This document shows positions 1-7,401 of a stretch of DNA of 20,265 bases, piece after piece. The translations under genes were made by a program, and so were the position numbers. The stretch spans positions 1-20,265 of the IMG/VR virus record IMGVR_UViG_3300037507_000670; one strand, given 5' to 3'. Source of the stretch: a virus. A model generated the notes under the pieces. That model searched no databases, was not told the origin of the DNA, and saw nothing but the letters and a program-made list of their open reading frames with translations. The stretch's first letter is position 1; the number at the start of each line of letters is the position of its first letter.

Positions 1-20
1 CCCCAATAGAACCATTCGCT

Positions 21-124
21 GCAATCGCCGCACTGGTCTACGCAATCGTCGCAGTATTCACCACTACGGTCATATGCAAAGTGCAATTGACCGGCCGCGA
101 ATTCCTGATAGCAACCGTCGCACT
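21..124 (+). repeat. Three imperfect 14-bp direct repeats near the left edge
   Basis: GCAATCGCCGCACT (21-34), GCAATCGTCGCAGT (42-55) and GCAACCGTCGCACT (111-124) share the pattern GCAAYCGYCGCAST. The first two are 21 bp apart, about two helical turns, and the third lies 69 bp further on. Lambda-type cosB regions carry several short sites for the small terminase subunit next to the cohesive end, so these are candidate terminase-binding sites. The caveat is that all three are in the same reading frame, where they would encode Ala-Ile/Thr-Ala/Val-Ala-Leu/Val, so they could instead be remnants of coding sequence for a hydrophobic peptide. Confidence 0.45.
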
Positions 125-158
125 CAAGCATTTTCGCCATTGCCTAATTCCTGTCTCT

Positions 159-192
159 GGAATTGAATACGCCAATTCGGAATTGAATTCGC
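159..192 (+). repeat. AATT-rich direct and inverted repeat pair
   Basis: GGAATTGAATACGC (159-172) and GGAATTGAATTCGC (179-192) are 20 bp apart and differ at one base. An inverted half (CAATTC, 173-178) lies between them. Further AATT cores occur at 85, 100 and 146, giving seven in about 105 bp. This is a visible pattern with no assigned function. It may be part of a packaging or control region. Confidence 0.45.
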
Positions 193-341
193 GCAGGGGA
201 TCGCGGGCAGCAATCACCACTAACCACACTACCAGGCACTTTGCGGCGCATATATATATAAGGCATGTACCATAGACCCCGGTAGCAAACACTGTAACCG
301 GCGGTAACACGTACCCAAAACCACGAACCAAAAATCATGAA

Positions 342-357
342 TCGAACGGATGTTCGA
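342..357. promoter_or_regulatory. Candidate LexA operator (SOS box)
   Basis: The sequence TCGAAC-GGAT-GTTCGA is a perfect 6-bp inverted repeat with a 4-bp spacer. It equals the published mycobacterial LexA consensus TCGAAC-N4-GTTCGA and also fits the Bacillus-type CGAAC-N4-GTTYG pattern. It lies in non-coding DNA about 190 bp before the small terminase gene. If host LexA binds it, a nearby promoter would be derepressed after DNA damage. No promoter with good -35 and -10 elements could be assigned on either strand, so the regulated gene is unknown. It could also be the operator of a phage repressor that uses a similar half-site. Confidence 0.55.
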
Positions 358-546
358 CACCCCCCCTGACCTGCGACGATGCAGTAAAACCCCTGGTGGG
401 GGGCCTGCCGCGCCCCGTTAGCCCGCCACGGACGGCCAGCGTCTTTTCTCTCTCTGGCGGTTCCTGGGGAAAATCCGACCTTCGGCTCACTCTGCTCTGT
501 GGGCCTGTCCAGCAAATATGCAATTAACGTTATGAGGGGTGTATTT

Positions 547-885
547 ATGTCTGAGGATTTGGGGCCGTCTGGCCGGGAGTTGTTTGAGGGTTTAGTGGCT
601 GGTCGTGAGGTTTCTGCGGCTCATCGTGCGTTGGCGTTGAATGCGGCGCGGTTGGCGGATAAGGCTGATGAGTTGTCGGCTGCGGTGGGTGGTCGTTTGA
701 CGACGATTAATTCGCAGGGGACTGAGACTATTAATCCGGTGTTGTCTGAGTTGCGGATGGTTACGTCGGCGTTGTCTCAGGTGTTGGCGAAGCTGGGTGT
801 TGGTGAGTTGCCGAAGGTTCGTTCTGGGGATCGGAGCATTCGGGATCAGCTTGCGGTGCGTCGTGCTGCGAGGGCTGCGGGTTGA
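547..885 (+). CDS. Probable terminase small subunit
   Basis: This is a 112-residue protein, mostly helical, with a central segment running from the LGPSGRELFEGL start through AARLADKADEL to the NPVLSELR motif. That arrangement resembles actinophage small terminase proteins, which recognise phage DNA and deliver it to the large subunit. The ATG at 547 is chosen because GAGGGGT (534-540) sits 6 nt upstream. An in-frame GTG at 499 would add 16 unlikely residues and has no clear ribosome site. The C-terminus is basic (RRAARAAG). The stop overlaps the TTG start of the large terminase by 4 bp, which fits a packaging pair. The family call rests on the motif pattern and gene position. A generic hypothetical is the alternative. 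Confidence 0.75.
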   Translation: MSEDLGPSGRELFEGLVAGREVSAAHRALALNAARLADKADELSAAVGGRLTTINSQGTETINPVLSELRMVTSALSQVLAKLGVGELPKVRSGDRSIRDQLAVRRAARAAG

Positions 886-2360
886 CGGCGGCTGTTGCGG
901 AGCTTGTGGGTTACCAGGCTCCGAGGCTGAGTAATTTTCCGCTGTATCACACGACGTTGGGTGATGATGCGATTGATTTGGCTGAGCTTGCCGGGTTGAG
1001 GTTGTTGCCGTGGCAGGAGACTTTGATTCGGGAGTCGTTGGGGGAGTCGAAGGAGAGGACTTCTAATGGGACTCCGAAGTTCTCTGCGTCGAATGTTTGT
1101 CTCATTACGCCGCGTCAGAACGGGAAGAACTTCGTTGTCTATGTGAGGGAGTTGGCGGGTCTGTTCCTTTTGAACGAACGGATTATCCACACCGCTCATG
1201 AGTTCGCCACCGCTGACGATGCGTGGAAGGAACTGAAGGGCATCGTTGAGAGTTGCGATTTGGACGAGGAATGCTTGCATCCTCACCTTCATGGCGGGGC
1301 TGAGGTTTCCATCCGGCACCGCAATGGCGGGTTTATCCGGTATCGGGCCAGGGGGAATGGGTCGATGCGTGGGATTACTCGCATCAACATGGTGGTGGCT
1401 GATGAGGCGTTTGCTTTGGATGACCGGCAGATGGGTAGTTTTAAGCCGATTATGCAGGCGGCTGAGCGCCGTCAGTTGTGGCTGACTTCTTCGGCTGGGT
1501 TTGATACCAGTGAGGTTTTGTCGCGGTTCCGCGAGCAGGGTGTTGAGGGGTCTAATCCGCGTTTGTTGTTCGCGGAGTGGTCGTGCCCTGAGGGTGCTGA
1601 TCCGACTGATCGGGAGAATTGGCGTATCGCTAATCCGTCGTTGGGTGTGGATGGTATTGCGCCGTTGGATGCGCTTGAAGATAACTTTATGACGCTTTCT
1701 GTGCAGGAGTTCGCCCGCGAGCATTTGGGGATGTGGGATGACCCGGCTATGACGAGTGTTGTTCCGTTTGATGCTTGGGAAGCGTGTACGCGGGAGTTTG
1801 ATGGTGTGTCGCCAATTGTGGGTGATCGGGTTGTTGCTCTTGACGTGGCTCCGCAGATGGAGTGGGCGAGCATTGTAGGTGCTGGCCGGGATTTGATTGA
1901 GCGGTCCCATGTTGAGGTTGTGAAGAACGATAGGGGCACCGATTGGGTTATCCCTACGTTTAGGCGGATGGTTGCTTCGGAGCATTGCCCGGTGGCTGTT
2001 GCTTTGCAGGCTGGCGGTAAGTCGGGCATGTTTGGGCCTGAGCTTGAGCAGCTTGGTTTTAAGGTTGTGTATTTGTCGCAGCAGGAGGTTGGTCGCGCTA
2101 CGGCGAGGTTTGAGTCGGATATTGCTGAGCGGTCGTTGACGCATTATGACGATCCGCATTTGAAGTCCGGTTTGGGCGGTGCCGATAAGTACCTTATTGG
2201 TAATGAGCGTGGCGGCGGCTGGGGTTGGTTGCGGCGTGGTACGTCGGTGGACATTACGGGGATCGTGGCGGCGAGCTACGCCAACCATGTCCTGACTTTG
2301 GTGGACGTTGAGCGCACGCTTGCTGCGCCACGCAAATACAGAATGGCTAAGAGGCGTTGA
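882..2360 (+). CDS. terL: Terminase large subunit (ATPase and nuclease)
   Basis: This is a 492-residue DNA-packaging motor protein. A Walker A-type P-loop is visible at residues 76-83 (TPRQNGKN). A Walker B motif is at about 170-175 (MVVADE), ending in the Asp-Glu pair needed for ATP hydrolysis, and a coupling-type TSSAG motif is at 202-206. The C-terminal half contains VVALDVAPQ with Asp321, the expected first acidic ligand of the RNase H-like nuclease that cuts concatemeric DNA. The TTG start at 882 overlaps the previous stop (TTGA), which implies translational coupling. The length is normal for actinophage TerL. No HNH or intein insertion is seen. Confidence 0.95.
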   Translation: MTAAVAELVGYQAPRLSNFPLYHTTLGDDAIDLAELAGLRLLPWQETLIRESLGESKERTSNGTPKFSASNVCLITPRQNGKNFVVYVRELAGLFLLNERIIHTAHEFATADDAWKELKGIVESCDLDEECLHPHLHGGAEVSIRHRNGGFIRYRARGNGSMRGITRINMVVADEAFALDDRQMGSFKPIMQAAERRQLWLTSSAGFDTSEVLSRFREQGVEGSNPRLLFAEWSCPEGADPTDRENWRIANPSLGVDGIAPLDALEDNFMTLSVQEFAREHLGMWDDPAMTSVVPFDAWEACTREFDGVSPIVGDRVVALDVAPQMEWASIVGAGRDLIERSHVEVVKNDRGTDWVIPTFRRMVASEHCPVAVALQAGGKSGMFGPELEQLGFKVVYLSQQEVGRATARFESDIAERSLTHYDDPHLKSGLGGADKYLIGNERGGGWGWLRRGTSVDITGIVAASYANHVLTLVDVERTLAAPRKYRMAKRR

Positions 2361-3841
2361 GTTACTATACGAGCGAAACTAATCGCTATAACACCGGTTA
2401 TGGTGTTGAGATACCTTCTCGCATTAAGCCTGGTGAGGTTCGGGAGTATGTCGCTGAAATCATCTATCCGCATTTCTTGAAAACCAAGACGGTCAACGAT
2501 GAGATTAAGCGGTGGGCTTCTGGTTTGCAGCCGGATTATCTGCTTGATACGGATGCTACGTCGGAGAAGCGTGCGTTGTTGGCGTTAGCGAAAACGCCGT
2601 GGGTTGGTTTGGTGGTCGATTCGTTCACGCAGTGTTTGTATGTGGATGGTTACCGGGCTGAGGGCAGCAAGCAGAACATTCCTGGGCCGTGGAAAACGTG
2701 GAATGCGAATCAGATGCAGGCCCGCCAGGTGGCTATTCACCGGTCGGCGTTCACTTACGGGTATGCGTATGCGTCTGTGGTGTTGGGTACTGCGCTGGAT
2801 GGTAAGAATCAGGCTGTGTTGCGTGGCTGGTCGCCGCGCCGTTGTCTAGCTCTGTATGAGGACAATGTTGCCGACGATTGGGCGAAGTACGCTTTGGTGT
2901 TGTTGCAGGACGGCAAGACGCTGCGTTTCTTTGATGATGAGCGTTGGTATGACGTTCCGATGCCTTCTGCGGGAGATTTCCCAGCCAACTTGCCCGTTAA
3001 GCAAGTTTATCACGGCACTGGTGTTGTTCCGATTGTGCGGTATCTCAACACTATGGACTTGGACGGGAAGGTTCTTGGCGAGGTTGAGAAGCTGGTTCCT
3101 ATTGCCAGCCGTATTGATAAGACTTTGTATGACCGGCTTCTGAGCCAGCATTACAACAGCTTCAAGATCATTACGGCGACTGGTTTGGATGAGTTGACGG
3201 CGGATGCGTCTGATGTTGACCGTGAGGATGCGGAGTATGAGCTTTCGCAGAATCGGCGTGTGTTGGCGACGGGCAATCCGGATGCGAGTTTCGGGGTGAT
3301 TCCGGAGACTGCGTTGAATCCGTTCGTAAGTGCTTTTGAGTCGGATATTGCGACGTTGGAGTCGGTGGCTCAGTTGCCGCCGTCGTGGTCGAGCCGCCTG
3401 GTTAACTTGTCTGCGGATGCGTTGGCTGCTGCGCGTGCGGCTACTACGCAGAAGTTGTTTGAGCGGAAGGTCAATTTCGGGGTTTCGCATAATCAGCTTC
3501 TTCGTTTGGCGGCGCATGTGGAGGGCGATGATGTTGCGGCTGCCGATTTTGAGGCTTCTGTGACGTGGGCTGACACTGAGATTCGTTCTTTGTCGCAGGT
3601 TGTGGATGCGTGGGGGAAAGCGGCCCAAATGCTTGGTGTGCCTAAGTGGGCTACTTGGCGGAAGATTCCTGGTGTTACTGACGATGAGGCCCGTATGTGG
3701 TGGGACAACTTGTTGGAGCAGTCGCCTGAGGCCGAGTTCTTGCGTTTTTACGGTAATCAGCAGTCGCAGAACGGTAATCAGAATCCTGATACGCCGTCTG
3801 TGTCTGATTCTCCGGTCGATGTTGGGCCGGATACTCAGTAG
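2357..3841 (+). CDS. Portal protein
   Basis: This is a 494-residue protein in the invariant position after the large terminase. Its length, the early motif region around WVGLVVDSFTQCLYVDGYR and the C-terminal helical half (about residues 340-440) fit SPP1 gp6-like portals. Twelve copies form the ring through which DNA enters and leaves the head and to which the connector proteins bind. The TTG start (2357) overlaps the terminase stop by 4 bp, with a purine-rich GAGGCG just upstream. The last 30 or so residues are Gln/Asn/Pro/Ser-rich and probably disordered. The assignment rests on gene order plus overall sequence character. Confidence 0.9.
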   Translation: MSYYTSETNRYNTGYGVEIPSRIKPGEVREYVAEIIYPHFLKTKTVNDEIKRWASGLQPDYLLDTDATSEKRALLALAKTPWVGLVVDSFTQCLYVDGYRAEGSKQNIPGPWKTWNANQMQARQVAIHRSAFTYGYAYASVVLGTALDGKNQAVLRGWSPRRCLALYEDNVADDWAKYALVLLQDGKTLRFFDDERWYDVPMPSAGDFPANLPVKQVYHGTGVVPIVRYLNTMDLDGKVLGEVEKLVPIASRIDKTLYDRLLSQHYNSFKIITATGLDELTADASDVDREDAEYELSQNRRVLATGNPDASFGVIPETALNPFVSAFESDIATLESVAQLPPSWSSRLVNLSADALAAARAATTQKLFERKVNFGVSHNQLLRLAAHVEGDDVAAADFEASVTWADTEIRSLSQVVDAWGKAAQMLGVPKWATWRKIPGVTDDEARMWWDNLLEQSPEAEFLRFYGNQQSQNGNQNPDTPSVSDSPVDVGPDTQ

Positions 3842-3854
3842 GTAGGGGGTTTCG

Positions 3855-4862
3855 GTGTCTCAGCCTTTGGCGGATGAGCCTGTTGCCCTTGAGGATTTGG
3901 CTTTTTATCTTGCTGTGAAGCATGTGGGTGAGCAGCAGGAGATTGCTGCGACGACGGCGGCGGGTTTGTCGCTGTTGTGGCCGATTTTGCGGTTCGGTGA
4001 GCTTGATGAGACAACTCCTGCGTGGCTTCATGCGTCGACTTTGCAAGCGGAGCAGCAGTTTCGGGTTTCTGAGCAGGTTGCTTTTGAGTACGTTCAGGGC
4101 GCGAAGTGGGCTGCTGAGCCTTTGTCTGATCCGTTGGTGAAGATTGATACGGAGTTCCCGGTGCGGGATTTCCAGTTGGCGATGCGTGCTACCGGCCCTG
4201 CTGCGGTGAAGAAGGCCACCAGTACCACTTTTGCGGCCCCTGGCGGCGATTCTGGCGCACTTTCGGGTCGCTCTGGGCAGTCTATACCGGAGGGCGATTT
4301 AGGTTCGCTTGTAGACGAGTTGATGGGGTGGGGGAAGTTGAACTCCACCGGGGCTGGCGTGAAGTTTGCGTTGAATGGTGGCCGGGGTGAGGTCGAGCAG
4401 CTTGTGGCTGCGGATGCGGCTGAGCGGATTCGGGAGCGTAAGCCGGTTGGCTACGCCCGTTTCACTGAGGATTCGGCTACGGGGCCGTGTTATTTCTGCG
4501 CGGTGTTGGCTTCGCAGGGCGCGGTGTATTTGGCTAAGGGCGCTTTCAATGCGTCGAACCGAAAGTTTGTGGGCGATGGGCCTGCGAAGGTTCACGATCA
4601 TTGCAAGTGCCAGTTGCGGCCGGTGTATAGCCGGGACGACAAGTATGACGAGCGTGCCAGGTTCTTCCTGAAGCAGTGGAGTGATTCTCCTGGCGGGCTG
4701 AAAGAGTTTCGGCGCAGGTATGTACGTCCTGAGCCGTATCCGGAGGAACCTCCGGTTGATTTGGCGGCGGTTCGCCGTAACAGGGATTTGGTGGCTGACC
4801 GGCTGGGTGAGCAGGCCCCTCAGGTGGCGTGGTTTAACCGGCAGTTGAAGCAGTTGGCTTAA
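3855..4862 (+). CDS. MuF-like minor capsid protein
   Basis: This is a 335-residue protein encoded directly after the portal. Its C-terminal half contains a Cys/His cluster (Cys212 and Cys215 in GPCYFC, then His247, His249, Cys250 and Cys252 in VHDHCKC) that could bind a metal and is characteristic of MuF-type head proteins in actinophages. The GTG start at 3855 follows GTAGGGGG (3842-3849). Related proteins are sometimes labelled capsid maturation protease. No serine-protease triad can be pointed to here, so the MuF-like label is preferred. The protein probably sits inside the head near the portal and may be ejected with the DNA. Confidence 0.8.
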   Translation: MSQPLADEPVALEDLAFYLAVKHVGEQQEIAATTAAGLSLLWPILRFGELDETTPAWLHASTLQAEQQFRVSEQVAFEYVQGAKWAAEPLSDPLVKIDTEFPVRDFQLAMRATGPAAVKKATSTTFAAPGGDSGALSGRSGQSIPEGDLGSLVDELMGWGKLNSTGAGVKFALNGGRGEVEQLVAADAAERIRERKPVGYARFTEDSATGPCYFCAVLASQGAVYLAKGAFNASNRKFVGDGPAKVHDHCKCQLRPVYSRDDKYDERARFFLKQWSDSPGGLKEFRRRYVRPEPYPEEPPVDLAAVRRNRDLVADRLGEQAPQVAWFNRQLKQLA

Positions 4863-4881
4863 TTTTCCTGAAGTGAAGTTA

Positions 4882-4919
4882 CAGGGGTTGTCCCTGGAAG
4901 GCGCGTGACAGCCTGCGCC
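4882..4919 (+). repeat. Two small tandem hairpins before the scaffold gene
   Basis: CAGGG (4882-4886) pairs with CCCTG (4892-4896), and GGCGC (4900-4904) pairs with GCGCC (4915-4919). Both are 5-bp stems in the 86-bp gap between the MuF-like gene and the scaffold gene. No T-run follows, so termination is unlikely. They may affect mRNA processing or stability, or may be chance. Confidence 0.3.
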
Positions 4920-4948
4920 GTTGAATTGGCTGGTTGAGGGAAGTTGTT

Positions 4949-5602
4949 GTGGATATCAATGATTCGGCAGTAGTTGACGAGGCTCTGGCGGCTGTGGGCG
5001 GGGGAAGCGGTAAAGCTTCTGAGTCCTTGGGTGTCGCGGTTGAGGCTCCGGTAACTGACAGTCCGGCCGACTCCGGAGCGGTCGAGAATGAAGTTACCGA
5101 AGTTGAGGCATCGGAGTTCCGCCCAATTGAATCGCAAGAGGCTCTTGAGAATGTGTTGAAGGGCCGTCTGGAACGCGCACAGCGGAGCGCGGAGAAGAAG
5201 TATCAGAAGCAGGTTGATGAACTTGCGTCACGGCTCAAGGGGTTTGAGGACGCGAAGCTCTCTGTGGATGAGAAGAAGGACAAGCGTCTGACTGAGCTTG
5301 AGCAAAGCTTGGCTGAGGCGAATGACCGGTATCAGAAACTTGAACGGACCCGCGTTGTGGAGTCTTTGGCACGCGAGATGGGTTTGCCGGAAAAGTTTTG
5401 GGGCCGGGTGCAGGGAGACACCGACGACGAGATTATCTCCGACATTAACGATATGCTTGAGGGTTTGCCTCGCAGCGAACGCCAGGGTGCGCCGCTTACG
5501 CAGGCTCCGAAGGTGAGTGTTCAGGCCACCAATGCGGAGCCTGAGCTTGAGGAGAACGCGAAAAGCATCGTTGACAAAATGGGTGGATTCCTCAACTTTT
5601 AA
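4949..5602 (+). CDS. Scaffolding protein
   Basis: This is a 217-residue, strongly acidic protein with the classic scaffold layout. It has a disordered Ala/Glu/Ser/Val-rich N-terminus (residues 1-60), a charged coiled-coil segment (about 66-142, including the KKYQKQVDELASRL region) and a short C-terminal tail (SIVDKMGGFLNF) of the type that binds coat protein. It lies immediately before the major capsid gene and would direct prohead assembly, then leave before or during packaging. The GTG at 4949 is preferred because GAGGGA (4936-4941) lies 7 nt upstream. An in-frame TTG at 4934 overlaps that ribosome site. No fused protease domain is seen. Confidence 0.85.
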   Translation: MDINDSAVVDEALAAVGGGSGKASESLGVAVEAPVTDSPADSGAVENEVTEVEASEFRPIESQEALENVLKGRLERAQRSAEKKYQKQVDELASRLKGFEDAKLSVDEKKDKRLTELEQSLAEANDRYQKLERTRVVESLAREMGLPEKFWGRVQGDTDDEIISDINDMLEGLPRSERQGAPLTQAPKVSVQATNAEPELEENAKSIVDKMGGFLNF

Positions 5603-5622
5603 TTTGAAAACTGAATCGTCTG

Positions 5623-5638
5623 CACATATGGATATGTG
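5623..5638 (+). repeat. Perfect 7-bp inverted repeat in the capsid leader
   Basis: CACATAT (5623-5629) and ATATGTG (5632-5638) are exact complements separated by GG, and G-U pairs could extend the stem. It lies 27 bp before the major capsid start. A weak promoter-like pair, TTGAAA (5604-5609) and TATGGA (5627-5632) with 17 bp between, overlaps it. It may be an mRNA-stabilising hairpin, an operator-like site or an internal promoter element. The sequence alone does not decide. Confidence 0.4.
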
Positions 5639-5664
5639 TGGACCCTTTGTAAAGGTTAGCTAAA

Positions 5665-6597
5665 TTGGCTGGACATGTTTTTGTTAAGCCGAGTCTCGTT
5701 GTTGAGACTGCGGTCGAGATTCTTCAGCGTCAACGGGTGCTTCAGGCACTTGTGACCACCGATGGTCTTGGTGATTTCGGAGGCTCCGCCAACGACACCA
5801 TCAACATCCGCGTTCCTGCGATTGCCGGGGCGCACACTCGTACTCTGCGCGACACTGATCGCAGCCTGACTACGGACGATCTGGTCGAGCACAACATCCC
5901 GGTGCAACTCACTGAGCATGTGTACTCCGCGATCAAGCTCACTGATGAGCAGCGGACTCTCGACATTCGTGATTTCGCCCGTCAGGTTCTTTTCCCCCAG
6001 GTTTCGGCTGTTGCCTACAAGCTTGAGGATTTGATCGCTGAACTGATTGATTCGGCAACGTATGACGAGGTTATTGAGATTGACCCGGCTGACACGTTCC
6101 CGGCTTTCGTTGACGGCCGTAAGAAGCTGAATGACGCGAATGTGCCGGATCAGAACCGTGTGCTGGTTGTGGGCAGCGCGGTCGAGGCCGCGATCCTGAA
6201 AGACCCGCAGTTCCGTTATGCGGAGCGTTCGGGTGACAACAACGCTCTGCGGCGTGCTTACCTGGGCCAGATTGCCGGTATGTCGGCTTTCCGTTCCAAC
6301 GCGATTGACCCTGATGTTGCTTACGAGTGGCATCCGACTGCTTTCGTGTACGTCAACCGTGCGCCAAAGATTTCTGAGGGCATTGTTGCTTCGGCTTCCT
6401 ATGGTGCCGACAATGTGGCTCTGCGCTGGCTGGCCGACTGGTCGTACAGCGAAATCGGTCTGCGTTCGCTGGTTGACTTGTTCACCGGCTACAAGGTCAT
6501 CACTGAGAAGGACGGCTCTTTCGTTCGCGGTGTGAAGATGAAGCTTGCTGGTGCTGCGCCGAAGAAGGCTCCCGCCACTCCGAAGGCTGAAAACTAA
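5665..6597 (+). CDS. Major capsid protein
   Basis: This is a 310-residue coat protein encoded right after the scaffold. It has the mixed alpha/beta composition and length of an HK97-fold subunit lacking a long N-terminal delta domain, and the C-terminal tail is Lys/Pro/Ala-rich. The TTG at 5665 is the only usable start: the frame is closed at 5650-5652, no ATG or GTG start lies between, and the first internal Met is far downstream. AAAGG (5651-5655) is the ribosome site. Codons here are visibly enriched in C-ending forms (GAC, AAC, ATC, CGC) compared with the terminase and portal genes, as expected for the most abundant head protein. Confidence 0.92.
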   Translation: MAGHVFVKPSLVVETAVEILQRQRVLQALVTTDGLGDFGGSANDTINIRVPAIAGAHTRTLRDTDRSLTTDDLVEHNIPVQLTEHVYSAIKLTDEQRTLDIRDFARQVLFPQVSAVAYKLEDLIAELIDSATYDEVIEIDPADTFPAFVDGRKKLNDANVPDQNRVLVVGSAVEAAILKDPQFRYAERSGDNNALRRAYLGQIAGMSAFRSNAIDPDVAYEWHPTAFVYVNRAPKISEGIVASASYGADNVALRWLADWSYSEIGLRSLVDLFTGYKVITEKDGSFVRGVKMKLAGAAPKKAPATPKAEN

Positions 6598-6602
6598 ACC
6601 CT

Positions 6603-7082
6603 ATGAATCCGTTAGCGTCCGTATCTGACCTTGAGAGGTTGATGAAGCGGACGTTCTCCGGTTCCGATCTTGACCAGGCGGATATCATTCTTGATGCGGT
6701 ATCCGCCTGGGCAAGAAGTGTTTCGGGCCAGCCTTGGCCTGACGCTCCGGTCGGAGTGCCGTCCGATGTTATGTATGTTGTGCTGGCGGCGGCGCGGCGT
6801 GTTCTGGTTAATCCTGATGGGGTTACCCAGGAGTCGATGGGGCCGTTCTCCAAGTCGTATGAGAAGCCGCCGAAGGATTTCTTCACGCTGGCCGAGTTGT
6901 CGATTCTGAAGCGGCACCGCCCGAAGTCGAACAACGGTCTTTTCACTGTCGGGTTTTCTCGCGGCGAGAAGGCTAACTGGGGCCGGATCGGGCATCTGTA
7001 TGTGGAAGGTCAACCGATGCCGGTTATTTGGCCGAATGATCCTGGCTACGAGCAGTCGTGGATTCCCAATGATCGCCCTTGA
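6603..7082 (+). CDS. Head-to-tail adaptor protein
   Basis: This is a 159-residue protein directly after the capsid gene. The helical N-terminal part (LASVSDLERLMKRTFSGSDL, then a helix ending VSAWARSVSGQPW) is typical of gp15/gp6-like connector proteins that form the first ring beneath the portal. The ATG at 6603 follows the capsid stop by 5 nt. Its ribosome site is weak (AAGG about 16 nt upstream), so it probably depends on coupling to capsid translation. The 3' end overlaps the next gene by 14 bp. Confidence 0.75.
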   Translation: MNPLASVSDLERLMKRTFSGSDLDQADIILDAVSAWARSVSGQPWPDAPVGVPSDVMYVVLAAARRVLVNPDGVTQESMGPFSKSYEKPPKDFFTLAELSILKRHRPKSNNGLFTVGFSRGEKANWGRIGHLYVEGQPMPVIWPNDPGYEQSWIPNDRP

Positions 7083-7401
7083 GTCGGTCACTGTTTACCG
7101 TGGCGGCACTGACCGTAAAGGAAATGTGTCGAAGGATGTTGTGGGTGAGGTTGAGGTTGCTTTCGATTGGGGCAGTGGTTTGTCCCGGTCGATGGGCGAG
7201 TTTGATCGCGCCGAGTCCGCGAACGGTACTCCGCATGTGTTTGTGGCGAAAGGTGCCGATCTGAAGGCGAGGGACCGGATTGAGCGCGGGAACGGTGAAC
7301 GCTATTCGGTTGTTGGGCATCCTGTTTGGGAGCAGCCCCATGAGGTTCCTGTGTTTGGTCAGGTTTGGGTTGTGTTCAAGTTGGAGTCGATGAATGGCTG
7401 A
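7069..7401 (+). CDS. Head-to-tail stopper protein
   Basis: This is a 110-residue, beta-rich protein (segments such as LESVTVYRGG and YSVVGHPVWEQPHEVPVFGQ) in the position of the stopper, which closes the channel under the adaptor ring after packaging. The ATG at 7069 gives a 14-bp overlap with the adaptor gene. Upstream in-frame codons from 7000 lie inside the adaptor gene and encode an unlikely Arg/Cys-rich extension. It ends 8 bp inside the following gene. The assignment rests on size, fold character and gene order. Confidence 0.72.
   Translation: MIALESVTVYRGGTDRKGNVSKDVVGEVEVAFDWGSGLSRSMGEFDRAESANGTPHVFVAKGADLKARDRIERGNGERYSVVGHPVWEQPHEVPVFGQVWVVFKLESMNG

Larger units (their letters stand above)
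1..546. other. Left-edge non-coding region (possible genome end)
   Basis: No convincing gene is visible in these 546 bases. The region contains three imperfect 14-bp repeats (21-124), a run of AATT-containing repeats (84-190), a TA-rich patch (249-262), a perfect LexA-type palindrome (342-357), C- and G-runs (361-366, 398-403) and a pyrimidine-rich tract (441-455). Its composition differs from the T/G-ending codon pattern of the structural genes that begin at 547. A long gene-free stretch immediately before the small terminase gene is typical of a phage genome end carrying cos or packaging sites. That reading is an inference, because the window does not show what lies to the left. No good -35/-10 pair for the late operon could be identified. 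Confidence 0.5.

Noticed and set aside
87-114. TTGACC as a possible -35 box
   Set aside because: No acceptable -10 hexamer occurs 16-18 bp downstream.
249-262. TA-rich run as a promoter -10 region
   Set aside because: No -35 element is found at proper spacing on either strand, and simple TA repeats are weak evidence.
3-275. Open frame from the window edge with a hydrophobic segment (EPFAAIAALVYAIVAVF)
   Set aside because: It has no start in the window, loses protein-like character after about 50 codons and crosses the AATT repeats. It could be the end of a gene if the window is not at a genome end, so it is kept only as a caveat to the repeat finding.
328-357. GTTCGATTC on the minus strand, resembling a tRNA T-loop
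   Set aside because: The flanking bases do not form a T-stem and no acceptor or anticodon arms fit. The similarity comes from the LexA-type palindrome.
846-2288. 480-codon open frame on the minus strand opposite the large terminase
   Set aside because: Its product is Arg/Ser/Thr-rich low-complexity sequence with no motif, while the + strand has unmistakable terminase motifs. It is a shadow of the codon bias.
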